Below are positions 31,032 to 43,176 of a stretch of 64,000 nucleotides of DNA, piece after piece (the stretch's first letter is position 1; each line of letters opens with the position of its first letter). The stretch spans positions 1 to 64,000 of the forward strand of contig VCMS01000139.1 of NCBI GenBank assembly GCA_022539475.1, in the 5' to 3' direction. The DNA is from Gracilaria domingensis. Lineage: Eukaryota; Rhodophyta; Florideophyceae; Gracilariales; Gracilariaceae. The position numbers and the translations under genes are program-made. The notes under the pieces were generated by a model that ran no database searches, had not been told where the DNA came from, and worked only from the letters and a program-made list of their open reading frames with translations.

Positions 31032-32288
31032 CTACCTTCTCCTAAGGAGCCCTACTCGCTGGAGTTTATCGGCAATACTATCACGCAACTCTGATCTTTC
31101 CCTCCGCCTATTTCTGGATCGCACGTTGTCTCTCTCCATATGACAGAGATCTTGAAAGTGACTTACAGGAACACCTGAAACAAAGTTTTCTTCATGATGT
31201 GGAGGCACTTCGAAGGCATCACTGTCTGCATTATCAATAATAAAGTTATGGAGCTTGCAGGCAACCATAATAATCACAGTGCACTTCGGCAGTGCATACC
31301 GAAGCGCGGACCAAAAGATACCAAACCTAGATACAAGTATGCCAAAAGCCTGCTCCACACGGATACGACAAGATGAATGATACGCATTAAAAGAGTCCTC
31401 CTTCATTGACAAGTTCTTTCCAGGATATGGAGTCACAATTCTGTGTTCATTAGAATACGCGTCATCACCAAACACTGCAGCCCAACTGGGCAGCGTATTT
31501 CCAGTCAGTAGCTGATAGAGCTCTGTAGCGCAGAACGCCGTTGCGTTGTGAGTCCCACCTGCATGCCTTGCTGATACAAAGCAAAATTTGTAGCTGGCTT
31601 GTACTGCACCTTGAACACAAATCGCAAAGAATCCTTTTCTGTTGAAGTACTTTTTAGGATCAGCAACGTAACGTAATTGAGGAAGGCAAATCTCCACAGC
31701 AACGCCATCAAGAGCTGCAATAACCCCATGGAATGGGCTTTGTCGCATTTCCTGAAACTGTTTCGCGTTAGCTCTATACTCTTCTTCAGTTACTGGAAAC
31801 GAGATACGAGGTAAGCATTTGTCTAAAGCTAGAAGTGTCTCATTGAAGATACAGTACACAGTTGATTCCGATATGCCGTATGGCCATCCAACATCTAAAT
31901 AACTCGCACCAGCAAGTAGACGCATTGTCTCGCAGAGCATGACCTGAGCAGGAACGGATCGTGCCAAGATGCTTTCATCACGTTGTAGTCGTTTCAAGGA
32001 AGTAAAAATGAAATGATACACAGTCATGAACTGTGCCTTCGACATTCTGTACATACGTCGAAACATAAAGTCTGTTAGAGAAGCCATGTGTTGCAGAAAA
32101 TTAAACCAAGTCCGAGCACGGATAATGCGCAGGTTTGGACGATCGTCATTAGGCTGTTTCCACACCTGGACATCCCACGTCGCTTTCTGTCCAATCCCCA
32201 AATTTTTGCCTGTAATCTCTTCCCAACAGGAGACGGCGCCTTTGTCCACAGCATGTCCTCGATTCGGGTCGACTTGGGTGCGCTCCAT
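31032..32288 (-). CDS. PIF/Harbinger-type transposase (DDE_Tnp_4, HARBI1-like)
   Basis: About 418 residues from the ATG at 32288; an upstream GTG adds four. The N-terminal helical region FRRMYRMSKAQFMTVYHFIF resembles the helix-turn-helix part of these proteins, followed by LDVGWPYGISESTVYCIFNE. The DDE catalytic core shows FHGVIAALDGVAVEI (first Asp), NRKGFFAICVQGAVQASYKF, WAAVFGDDAYSNEHRI (second Asp) and SSCRIRVEQAFGILVSRFG (Glu). The frame is intact. A separate Myb-like partner protein, usual for this superfamily, was not found. It stands head-to-head, 40 bases apart, with another transposase of the same superfamily. Confidence 0.85.
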   Translation of the reverse strand: MERTQVDPNRGHAVDKGAVSCWEEITGKNLGIGQKATWDVQVWKQPNDDRPNLRIIRARTWFNFLQHMASLTDFMFRRMYRMSKAQFMTVYHFIFTSLKRLQRDESILARSVPAQVMLCETMRLLAGASYLDVGWPYGISESTVYCIFNETLLALDKCLPRISFPVTEEEYRANAKQFQEMRQSPFHGVIAALDGVAVEICLPQLRYVADPKKYFNRKGFFAICVQGAVQASYKFCFVSARHAGGTHNATAFCATELYQLLTGNTLPSWAAVFGDDAYSNEHRIVTPYPGKNLSMKEDSFNAYHSSCRIRVEQAFGILVSRFGIFWSALRYALPKCTVIIMVACKLHNFIIDNADSDAFEVPPHHEENFVSGVPVSHFQDLCHMERDNVRSRNRRRERSELRDSIADKLQRVGLLRRR

Positions 32289-32328
32289 AGGCGACCCCAC
32301 GCTGTGGACAGATCAGCACGCACCGAAC

Positions 32329-32905
32329 ATGAATGAACGTCAACGAAGAATCGCGTTGATTTCCCTTAAGCAGGCCATTGACATGCTTGATACAGACACA
32401 GAGGCCAGTGCTGTTGCACTAACCATTGACATATCTAACGCAGCATGGACAACTTTAACCGCGAGAGCTCGGCAAACATCGCAACGACGAGCCTGGATCC
32501 ATGCAAGGAACGATAAGTCGTGGTTTTTCAATTACGCGCTTACGCCTAGTTTCATTGAAAGCGGCGCATGGAGAGCACTATTTCGCTTATCCAGAACAGT
32601 TTTTGAGGTGCTCCTCACTGGACTGCACGATCAGTTAACTAAGCAGAAGACGAACTTCAGAGAGCCACTGCCAACTGCCATTCGAATAGCGTCTGTGTTA
32701 ATGTACATGGGTGGGGCGTCTTGCGAAGCTGTAGCTTCTCAATTAGTAATAGGAAAGAGTTCAGTCGATCGTGATATAAAGGAAGTGAGCCGTGCTATAT
32801 GTTTGACATTCCACGACAGGGTTGCACTTCCACGTCTCGAGAGCGAACTTGCGCAGGTTATGAATGGGTTTCAAGAAATTTGCCGCTTGCCGTACTGCGT
32901 GGGTG
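32329..32905 (+). pseudogene. Second PIF/Harbinger-type transposase, cut at the LTR element
   Basis: The frame starts at ATG 32329 (MNERQRRIAL). It shows the N-terminal half of a Harbinger transposase: WRALFRLSRTVFEVLLTGLH, then IRIASVLMYMGGASCEAVAS and the LVIGKSSVDRDIKEVSRAI recognition helix region, ending with the FQEICRLPYCVG segment that normally leads into the catalytic D-G motif. The sequence is cut there by the LTR at 32906, and the catalytic half is not found on the far side. It differs strongly from the neighbouring transposase, so it belongs to another lineage. Confidence 0.75.
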
Positions 32906-33685
32906 TGTAGTGCAACCCGTAAGCGGGAAAAGACACCACGAAGTCGTTCGGGATCTTCCTCTACTGAGGGTAGCGAAGCGAACAGAGCCTCTCTGGAATG
33001 GCACAACGAGCCGGGTGTAAGACCGGGGCCAAACCGTCACGACGGGGCGATGAGAGTTGAAACAGAAAGGGTGGAGCGGAGAAGGGAGTACCACGACACG
33101 TGGGTGTGCAATACCTCGGAAGAGGGTTGGAGGAAAGAAAGGGAAAAGGAAAAGGAGAGCGAGAGCACCACGTGGTGGGGCCTCGCGACAAGGTGACGAA
33201 GGATAACGGCGTACTGCCAGGGCTTTCCCTATACAGGGGCGAACGCGACAAACAGCGGTAAAACACTCCAACAGTTGGGTTCCTTTAGAGGACGCAGGGT
33301 GGATAAACGAACCGTGTCAACGGGGAGTCTCTCCGATTAGGAGTCGAGCACCGCCGAAGGCGTGAACGATTAGAGCCAAGACCCGTCAGTAGGGTCACCC
33401 TGGTTGGGGCACTTTACTGGTGCGACGGCGGCGACGCCGTCGCACTAAGTAGTGTCCTAACTAAAATTAATAAATAATATTAACTAAACTTCCCACTAAT
33501 TGTGGCAACCGCCCACGTGTAGTGGCCAACCTCCGATCAGCTCCACCGTGTCCCATGTGTCCGAACCATCTCAATGGCAACCAATAGTAACTACTAGTCA
33601 TATACTGGTGTGTACCAGGCAAACCCGTAAACGGGAAATATGACAAAGTCCTGTCAGAATACTCATAGATGAGCGTTGCACTACA
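32906..33685 (-). repeat. LTR (3' LTR in element orientation)
   Basis: 780 bases. The ends are TGTAGTGCAAC and GTTGCACTACA, a terminal inverted repeat in TG..CA form. It pairs with 46288-47069. Confidence 0.9.
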
Positions 33686-33728
33686 TATCCCCCTCCTTAG
33701 GCGGTAATACAACCTCGACGAGGGCAGG

Positions 33729-34280
33729 ATGGCGCCGAGCCAAGATGGTATAAGTGCAGCGCTCCCCGCTCCTCCGGTATGTTCTTCTCCTTCTCCCGTC
33801 AACGACGTGCTCCCTGCTCCTGCAGTAGCAGCACCTCCTCAGAGTACCGAACTCTCTCTCGCTCCTGCGATCAACTTTCCTCCGACACCGGAACTAGACC
33901 TTACTATGAGTGGTGTTCCACCGAACCAGCCTCGGAACCAACCAACGTTCCCCAAAGGGGGCCTCACTGGATTCCGCTCCGTTCCGCTCCCTCAACAGGG
34001 CTCCAACCCGTCCGCGGGGCAATCGAACCCTGCCGCAGGATCCTCCGCGCAGCATGCCGCTCTCGCGGGCCCCGTCCTCGGGTTCCATCCAGGTGTGGTC
34101 TGGCCGTCTTTCAACTCCCTTGTAGGGCTCAACCCGGCGAACCGGCGACATGCGAGGCGCCTCCGGCTCGCACCGTGGTTCCACCCAACTGCGGTGTTCA
34201 ATGAAAACCTCATCACTGAGTATGCCGACGGACGCAACACCCTTCCGGGGGACCTCCCGGCAATGGTGACCACTTCGTAG
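33729..34280 (+). other. Antisense open frame 1 inside the LTR element
   Basis: 183 codons on the strand opposite to gag-pol. Rich in Pro, Ala and Ser at the start, then Arg-rich (NRRHARRLRLAPWFHPTAVF). No known domain. It forms part of the extra block between the chromodomain and the left LTR. Confidence 0.4.
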
Positions 34281-34367
34281 GATTGGCGCACGCGCATCGC
34301 GATTCCTGTCCATCAGGTAGCGCGGGAGAATCGACAATCCCGGGAAGAAGCCCATGCCAACTTTGTC

Positions 34368-35156
34368 ATGGTGGCTTACAAACGGCAAGACCGGGCGCCG
34401 TTCGAGTTTCCTATCCCGCCAGGGATGGACTTCGATGTGGCGTTTTACCGCACCCGCGGGAAAATCAGTTACTGTGACCGCCTAGCGGAGTTGGAAACCT
34501 TCGCCTGGCGGGGAATGCCCGTTGCACGGCAGAAAGCCATGTGCTGGACAAGACCGATTCTTCGGGCTGAGTTTCGATATCTCCCCCGCCGTTCGCGGTC
34601 TAACTTCCTTCAGAACTTCATCCGCTATGATAGGCGGTCTCGATCCCAATTTGGGTACTTCGATCCATATCAGAACGTGGAGATCCGCCATATCACGGCT
34701 GCGCACCGACAGGATCGGTATGTACCTCTGCCAGAGTGGTGGAGTTACCTCGATGCATGCCGGGGGTGCTACATCGAGTTGCCCCCGGTGTTCACCTACT
34801 TAGGGTCATACCTGCTCACAGATCCCAGGACTGGGTTGTGGTCCGTTGTCGTCACCGAATGGGCTGTCCGCACCTCGGCGTTTGTCCTCGCTGAGGCATA
34901 TGACCAGTATCCACTGTGGTTCATCCCTCCCCGCGTGCGGGCGGCCATCCGAAGTTTGGATTTGGAAGTCCCCCTCGGAGATCGTGCCAACAACGACGAG
35001 GTGTTGAGCCTTCTCGATTATATCGATAGTATCGACTGGACCGAAGTGCCTCTTTCTCAGAGTAGTCGCGGTGATTCCCCGAACGCGGGTGGATACGGCC
35101 CAGGTCTGGGAAGAAATACCGCTCTTGCGGGCGATTATGTCTTCTTCGACCGGTGA
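34368..35156 (+). other. Antisense open frame 2 inside the LTR element
   Basis: 262 codons with a globular composition rich in Arg, Tyr and Trp (ELETFAWRGMPVARQ, LPEWWSYLDACRGCYIELP) and an acidic C-terminus. I recognise no family. Its length and composition make it the best candidate for a real antisense gene carried by the element. Confidence 0.5.
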
Positions 35157-35285
35157 TATTATCGGAAGATTACCGCTGAGGAAGCGGGTGAGCTCCGTTC
35201 TGCTCCCCGGCGCGTGCCGGCCGATCACCCACCTGGGTTTGTGAACTCGGATGAGTATTACCGATAGTACCTCTGGGGAGATCCA

Positions 35286-35663
35286 ATGGTGGATAATCAG
35301 CCCGAGGACACGGGCGGTGACAATATCGAGATGATCGAAGAGATCGACGCAACCCCTGCGAGGGAGAGCGCCGGCTCTACTCCGTTTGTCGGCTCCGCCT
35401 CGGCGGCTGACTTCATCGCTCCCACTCCGGTTCCCATTCCGGTACCCATTCCGGCTCAGCCGGCTCTTCCCGCTGTTGCGGCTGCTGCAGCTCATCCCCC
35501 GCCAGCGGGTGTGACCGAAGGTGCGATTATCGCTCGCTTCCTCCGCGGCGCGAGTTTAAGTGCTAGTGCGGCCTCTGGCGACGTCACCGCTATGGCGGAT
35601 GCCTTGGCTCAACGCCTTGGCGGTATGCCTCCTCAGAATGAGGGCGATGGCGACGGCCAGTAA
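35286..35663 (+). other. Antisense open frame 3 inside the LTR element
   Basis: 125 codons, acidic at the start, then Pro/Ala-rich with PVPIPVPIPAQPA repeats and a possible short helical region near its end. Unknown function. It lies in line with the two frames before it. Confidence 0.35.
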
Positions 35664-36054
35664 ACGGGAGCCGAGCTTCCCCATGCGTGGGTAATTACCT
35701 GTTCACAGTAGTATAGCCTTGAGATAAAAAGATTCTTTGCTTCATTCACGTCTTTGACGGTGCATTCTTTCCTCACCGGCATAGCCGGCTAATGCAATGC
35801 GATGCGATGCGCTGCGAAAAACGCACCCTTCCGAGGGGAAAAACCATGCTCATGGTGTGGGAGCGAGAACATTACCAGCGAGCTGGATGAAAAACCCTCA
35901 GGAGTGAGCCTTCCTTCCGAAAATCGGTGTTCTCATGGCTCGAGCCGGTCGAACCGTCAATGCGACAGGCATTCCACCTCGGTGGTGTGGACTCAATCCC
36001 GTCGCATGACGTGTGTGTGCCAACGATCTGACTTCCTCCGTTTCCACGGCAACC
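35664..36054. other. Junction between antisense block and chromodomain region
   Basis: No gene. The block of plus-strand frames ends here and the minus-strand pol coding region begins to its right. Confidence 0.4.
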
Positions 36055-38849
36055 TCATCCCACTTGGGCTTGATCCAGCGTCGCTGGCGGTGCAGTACCC
36101 GTTTTTCGGTGATAACTAATGACCTTCGAGCGAGGCAGGTGCTCGATTGGCTCAAGAGTATCCCAACTTGGGTCGTAACCGTACCAACGGACGCGGTATA
36201 ACAAGATGCCCTCCTGGTTCCAGGTATGCCCGACAATGTCGGCGACAACGTACTCCTGAACGTACACTTGCCGGCCTTGCCGTGTTGTAGTCACATCTCC
36301 TTGCGACAACCCTTGTGGGGGTGCGATATCCACGAGTGGAACTTCCGCGCGGTTTGCCGTAATTCGTGCGATTGCTTCACCTCTTAGGGGGCGCTCACTA
36401 CCCGAATCACGGTGGTCGCCTCGCTTTCTCATGGCGCGCATTTCTGCCTGCGCAGTATCCCGCTCTGCGGTGGCAATTCCCTTTTGAGGGGTGGTGACGC
36501 TAGATGAGCTGGCGACGCCTTGCCGTCGTACCGCAAGTTTGCGTGGATCCTTCCGTCGTGACGGTTCAGTCGGTGCCGCAGCGGCTTGCTGATCGCCGTT
36601 TCCGCTTGACGCGGGAGATGCCTCCTCACGGGGCTCGACCACCGTGCGTGCACGTGACTGCTCCAACGGTTCGTTTCCACACTCCCTTGGGAGAACCGCC
36701 TCCCTGTTACAGGTGTCGCTCAACGGCTGCGCCGTTGAATTTCCAATTTTTCCAACTTTTTGATTCCCGTTCTGAACGGCTACGTCCGGGCTACCGGGGC
36801 TTTTGACACCGCCGGCGGCGTTCGATCTCGCGATATCGACGGGCGGCTGCGCCTGCGCCGATATCTTATACCCAGCACTTGGTGATTTCGTGCCGTCCTT
36901 GACGTGAACTCTCCCCGGGGCGTCCGGCATTCCACCAACGGTGGTGTCGGTGTATACCGAGGCCCTTGGGGTCCCTTTTTTTCCTGTTCGAGGCTGCTCC
37001 GCAATATTTCCCAGGGTTCCTGGTCCTTCGGCATCGCGTTGCGCGGTGGGTTGCGGTGTCGCTGCGCTTTCCCCAGTGGGGCTTCGTTCCGACGACGTCG
37101 GCTTTATGCCGGCGACATCATTCGACTCCGTTTGACCCAGCGCGGCTGGTAAACCACGAGTTTCTTGTGACTTCAATGATTCCGCTTCTGCGTGAGTGCC
37201 CTCAACTGGCGGCGGTGTAGACTTCCCGTAGACGGGTGTATGTTGCGATCGTTGCGAGCGCGTGGTCCCTTCACTGACCGGAACATCCGGAGATGTCGGA
37301 CCAGTCCGTGCTGCACGGTTGTTCTCACGACGCGACGTCGGAATTGAATCCTCAGCAGAGCGGATATCCTCCTCCCCCTCCTTAGATGGAGTGGCGTGGG
37401 GAGTGGCAGAGCGTCCCGCATCGCGGGTTAGCGAACCCAACGATGGGGTAGAAACGGGGGTGCCAGTGAGGCTATTGTTTTCCGACGCAGTCGGATGATC
37501 CGACTCCACTGGGAGGTCTGTAAGGCCTCCGTTGGGGTGGCGCAAGACTGAAGGTCTTGACATCACATTTGTTTCCGGTTGTACCGGTGTTGTTGAGTCC
37601 GTAGACACGGGTTCCGTACGAGACGGGGTAACCTCAGACGAGGGTGGGGGGGCCAGTACCACGCGGTCGCGGGAGATCCGCTCCTGCGCGTCAGCGACTT
37701 GTACCACCACAGTGTCCGGTGTAACCGAGATTACCTGGAAGGGTCCATCCGCCACGGGCGAGAGCTTATGAAGTTTATCCCTTTCAGAGTTGTAGTGTTC
37801 CTTCCGTACGAAGACACGGTGACCCACAGTAAGTGGTTCAGGGGTTCTTCCTCGCAAGCGAGCGTCAAAATCACGCTTGTAAGCGGCTTGGGCTTTTGCC
37901 ATGGACTTCCGGGCAGCGGGGACTAACTTCGTTAGCGACGCCTTCCATTTTTGGCGGTAATCACCCACGGATTGGAAATTGCCCAAGGTAGCTTGTGATT
38001 CTAACGCCACAGGCGGGGGTGTCCTTGACAAGACCAGTTCGGATGGGGAAACACCAGTAGTCCTGTGCACCTGCGTGTTATACGCAAAGGTTAACGCGTC
38101 AGTGTATAAGTTACATGTTTTTGGGTGGTCAGCAACGTAAAAACGGAGAGATGCCAGCATCGTACGGTTATACCGTTCAACCTGCTCATTAAACTGGGGA
38201 TGGTAAGTGGTTCTGAAAAGATTTTTCACGTCCATGATGCGGCAAACATCTTGGAAGAACCGGGATGCGAACTGCTTTCCGTTATCGGATAATAACTCTA
38301 CAGGAGAGCCGTACACAAAGATCCAGTGCGTGGCAAATGCCTTCGCGACTGTGAATCCGGTAATCCTCTTGAGAGGTACTGTCCGAACCAGTTTCGAGAA
38401 CCGATCGGTGATAACGAGAAGAAATTTGTTACCTCTCCGAGTGGTAAGCAATGGTCCGAGGATATCGATTGTCACAAATTCAAGCGGCGCCCTGGCAGGG
38501 AATAGTTTCACTTTTTTCGAATTCCTTCGGAGTTTCACGCGATTCTTCGCGCACTCGGTGCAGAACCGCGCCGTAGCGTAACAATCCACCGCCATGGCGG
38601 GCCAGTAGAAGTCTTTCCTCAAAGTGAGGTACAGCTTCCTTCCACCTGCGTGGCCTCCTAGCTTTGCGTAATGCGAAAGGTGTAGGATCCTCGTTTGCAA
38701 CGAGTGTGGTACCACAACTTGTGGGTGTGACTCGACTGTCCTCACGAGGTAGCCGATGTCGTTAACCTCGAATGGGAGGGTATCACCACCGTTAAGTCGG
38801 GCACGGACCCTGATGCAAAACGGGTCTCCATGTTGCTCTCGGATCATCT
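36055..38849 (-). other. Pol 3' part: integrase core and C-terminal chromodomain (fossil)
   Basis: Minus-strand frame with the integrase zinc-binding and catalytic regions, a long Pro/Ser/Thr-rich disordered linker, and at its C-terminus a chromodomain (YRVRWYGYDPSWDTLEPIEH). The chromodomain defines the element as a chromovirus; in this clade it is thought to steer integration towards marked chromatin. The portion 36492-38849 is repeated at 38852-41218. Confidence 0.85.
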
Positions 38850-41218
38850 NGCTGGTGACGCTAGATGAGCTGCGGACGGCCTTGGCCGTTCGTACCGCAA
38901 AGTTTGCGTGGCATCCTCCGTCGTGACAGTTCAAAGTCCGGTCCGCAGCGGCGCGCTTGCTGATCGCCGTTTTCCGCTTAACCGCAGATGCCTCCTCACG
39001 GGCGCTCGACCACCGTGCGTGGCACGTGGACTTGCCTCCCAAAGGTTGTTTCCACGCCTCTCTTGAAGAACCGCCTCCCTGTACAGGTGTCGCATCAACG
39101 GCTGCGCCCGTTGAATTTCAAGTTTTCCAACTTTTTGATTCCCGTCTGAACGGCATACGTCGGGTTACCGGGGCTTTTGACACCGCCGGCGGCGTTCGGA
39201 CTTCGCGATTACTCGACGGGCGCTGCGCCTCGCCGATATTCTTATACCAGCACTTACGTGATTTCGTACCGTCCTTGACTGAAACTCTCCCCGGAGCGTC
39301 CGGCATTCCACCAACGGGGTGTCGGTGTATACGGACCTTGGGGTCCTTTTTTTCCTGCTTGAGGCTGCTCCGCAGTATTTCCCAGGGTTCCTGGTCCTTC
39401 TGCATCGCGTTTCGCGGTGGGTTGCAGTGTCGCTGCGCTTTCCCCAGTGGGGCTTCGTTCCGACGACGTCGACTTTATGCCGGCGACATCATTCGACTCC
39501 GTTTGACCCAGCGCGGCTGGTAAACCACGAGTTTCTTGTGACTTCAATGATTCCGCTTCTGCGTGAGTGCCCTCAACCGGCGACGGTGTAAACTTCCCGT
39601 GGACGGGTGTATGTTGCGATCGTTGCGAGCGCGTGGTCCCTTCACTGACCGGAACATCCGGAGATGTCGGACCAGTCCATGCTGCACGGTTGTTCTCACG
39701 ACGCGACGTCGGAATTGAATCCTCAGCAGAGCGGATATCCTCCTACCCCTCCTTAGATGGAGCGGCGTGGGAGTGGCAGAGCGTCCCGCATCGCGGGTTA
39801 GCGAACCCAACGATGGGGTAGAAACGGGGGTGCCATTGTGGCTATTGTTTTCCGACGCAGTCGGGTGATCCGACTCCACCGGGAGGTCTGTAAGGCCTCT
39901 GTTGGTGTGGGGCAAGACTGAAGGTCTTGACACCACATTTGTTTCCGGTTGTACCGGTGTTGTTGAGTCCGTAGACACGGGTTCCGTACGAGACGGGGTA
40001 ACCTCAGATGAGGGTGGGGGGGCCAGTACCACGCGGTCGCGGGAGATCCGCTCCTGCGCGTCAGCGACTTGTACCACCACAGTGTCCGATGTAACCGAGA
40101 CTACCTGGAAGGGTCTATCCGCCGCGGGCAAGAGCTTATGACGTTTATCCCTTTCAGGGTTGTAGTGTTCCTTCCGTACGAAGACACGGTGACCCACAGT
40201 AAGTGGTTCAGGGGTTCTTCCTCGCAAGCGAGCGTCAAAATCACGCTTGTAAGCGGCTTGGGCTTTTGCCATGGACTTCCGGGCAGCGGGGACTAACTTC
40301 GTTAGCGACGCCTTCCATTTTTGGCGGTAATCACCCACGGATGGGAAATTGCCCAAGGTTGCTTGTGATTCTAACGCCACAGGCGGGGGTGTCCTTGACA
40401 AGACCAGTTCGAATGGGGAAACACCAGTAGTCCTGTGCACCTGCGTGTTATACGCAAAGGTTAACGCGTCAGTGTAAAAGTCCCATGCTTTTGGGTGGTC
40501 AGCAACGTTAGAACGGAGAGATGCCAGCACCGTACGGTTATACCGTTCAATCTGCCCATTACACTGGGGATGGTAAGTGGTTGTGAAAAGATTTTTCACG
40601 TCCATGATGCGGCAAACATCCTGGAAGAACCGGGATGCGAACTGCTTTCCGTTATCGGATAATAACTCCACAGGAGGGCCGTACACAAAGATCCAGTGCG
40701 TGGCAAATGCCTTTGCGACTGTGAATGCGGTAATCCTCTTGAGAGGTACTGTCCGAACCAGTTTCGAGAACCGATCGGTGATAACGAGAAGAAATTTGTT
40801 ACGTCTCCGAGTGGTAAGCAATGGTCCGAGGATATCGATTGCCACAAATTCAAGCGGCGCCCTGGCAGGGAATAGTTTCACTTTTTTCGAATTCCTTCGG
40901 AGTTTCACGCGATTTTTCGCGCACTCGGTGCAGAACCGCACCGTAGCGTAACAATCCACCGCCATGGCGGGCCAGTAGAAGTCTTTCCTCAAGGTGAGGT
41001 ACAGTTTCCTTCCACCTGCGTGGCCGCCTAGCTTTGCGTAATGCGAAAGGTGTAGGATCCTCGTTTGCAACGAGTGTGGTACCACAACTTGTGGGTGTGA
41101 CTCGACTGTCCTCACGAGGTAGCCGATGTCGTTAACCTCGAATGGGAGGGTATCACCACCGTTAAGTCGGGCACGGACCCTGATGCAAAACGGGTCTCCA
41201 TGTTGCTCTCGGATCATC
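36492..41218. repeat. 2.36 kb duplication meeting at a single N (38850)
   Basis: Positions 36492-38849 and 38852-41218 carry the same part of pol in direct order, with one N at 38850 between them. Agreement is poorest just right of the N and high further on, as expected where the ragged end of one contig was joined to another overlapping contig. An assembly seam is more likely than a biological tandem duplication. Corrected for this, the element would be about 11.8 kb. Confidence 0.8.
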
Positions 41219-43176
41219 TCTTCCGGTGCTACCGGGACAAAATTCCCCGGTAGGGGCTTTGCAGCCTCATTTTCGCCTGCAGCAAGCAGTTCGTCAATGT
41301 CAGCGTCCATATCGTCCCAGTCTTCTGGCCAGTTGTCAAACTGCCATTCCGGGGGTTCCGGGTTATTGTCGTCAACGACGAAGCAAGTTATTTCCTCTTC
41401 TTCGGCAACAACAGTCTCCCCATCAGTGGGTAAGCGTGACAACGCGTCCGCCTGAGTGTTCAGGGTCCCCTTCTTGTATACCACCTCGAAGTCGAATTCC
41501 GCAAGGCGGAGTCTCCACCGCATGAGGCGGCCTGATAGATCGCAAATATTCATCAACCACCTCAACGAGGAATGATCCGTGTACACGGTAAAGTGCACAC
41601 CCAAGAGATAGGGGCGGAGAGTAGAAAGTGCCCAAACAACTGCGAGACACTCTTTCTCCGAAACGGAGTAGTTCCGTTCCTGAACGTTCAGCGAACGTGA
41701 CCAATAACCAATTGGCTTTCGTTCTCCTTCAGGAGTGGTTTGGAACAATGCGCATCCCACTTGGTGGTCGCTTGAGTCCGTGTCCACAGAGAACGGCAGG
41801 CCGGGTTGTGGTAACGATAAGATCGGTGCTGATGTCACAGCCTCCTTTAAGGAGTTAAATGCTTCCGCTTGTGCGGGCGTGAATGGGTCCAGTTTTGGTG
41901 GCTGACCTTTTCGCAAGAGTGCGTTTAAGGGAGCCGCAATGTCCGAAAAGTTCGGCACGAACCGTCTGTAGACGTTGACCAGCCCTAAGAAGGAGCGTAA
42001 TTCCGTTTGAGTCCGCGGTGCCTTCGCCTTGGCGAGTGATTTGACGCGAGCCTCCTCGATCATCAACCGTCCTGGACTGATGATGTGTCCAAGATACTTG
42101 ACAGTATCGGTGAAGAATTCACACTTCCTCAGCTTGAGGGTTATACCTGCATTGCGCAGAGTGGTCATCACGTCCCTGACATGGGCGAGATGGTCGTCCA
42201 GGTTACTGGAGAACACGATAATATCGTCAAGGTAGACGAGACAAGTCCGCCACTTGAAGCGGTTCAACAAGATGTCGATTGCACGCTGGAAGGTAGCGGG
42301 GGCGTTGGTTAAGCCGAAAGGCATCCGCTTGAAGCGGTAACTGCCCGAGTGGCAAACGAACGCGGTCTTATCGCGGTCTTGCTCCCTAACGGGAACTTGC
42401 CAGTATCCCCAATTGGCGTCCAGTGCCGTGAACACGGTAGCGTCACCGAGCGAATCGATACACTCGTCCATACGAGGGATGGGGTACGTATCTCTGATCG
42501 TCACGGCATTAAGCCGGCGGTAGTCGACACAGAACCTCCAGGTTCCGTCGGCTTTGAGTGCCAGTACAACTGGGGATGCCCATGGCGACTGGGCGTTTTC
42601 AATCACGCCTGCGTGGAGCATCTTATCCACTTGGAACTGTTCTTCTTCCCGAGCCTTCGGTCCTGCCCTGTAAGGAGGTTGCGCTATCGGACGCGTATTC
42701 GGCAGCAAATCGATACGGTGTTCCGTTGCATTTATCTCTCCAAGAGAGCCATCCCACATTGTGGTAAACTCCCGTAACATGTCTCTCAGACGTTCACGGT
42801 GCGACTCCGGTACATGACCGAGATCAAGTTCCTCGAGCGCCTTCAAGGGGTCAACCTTGTCGTAGCTCGTGGGCTTGCGCTCTTCTGTCCCTGACACAGG
42901 GTTGGCTTCCGAGTCAGCCGGTAACTTCTCCGTTGCAACGGTAGTTGTACCCGCGAAAACAACCGCTTCCTCCCCCTCCTTAGATGGGGTGTCGTCTTCT
43001 TCGGAGGTAACTAATCCGAGGACATCGGCAGCCGTCATCTTCGTTGGGAGCATCGCGAGCGGGTGCGGTGTCACAGACCCAATGACTAGGTTCTTCACCA
43101 GATACTGGGGGGGTACTGCCAAGGTTGGCAACAAGTATCCGAAACGGAGTATCCGGTGTGACTTGCACAACACCAT
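39544..43176 (-). other. Pol: reverse transcriptase, RNase H, integrase (fossil)
   Basis: 1210-codon minus-strand frame. Reverse transcriptase shows FCVDYRRLNAVTIRDTYPIP, FTALDANWGYWQVPV and the YLDDIIVF active-site box. RNase H follows with VDTDSSDHQVGCALFQ and WSRSLNVQERNYSVSEKE. The integrase has an H-H-C-C zinc region (HLSHYAKLGGHAGGRKLY, FCTECAKNRV) and catalytic DDE segments including TTYHPQCNGQIERYNRT. The order RT-RNase H-integrase is that of Ty3/gypsy. Confidence 0.9.

Noticed and set aside
33000-33300. Coding frames within the LTR
   Set aside because: They recur in the other LTR at the same place and have low-complexity basic composition.
38207-40951. Plus-strand frames opposite pol
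   Set aside because: They occur twice, identically placed within the duplicated pol segment, and are shadows of the integrase coding strand.
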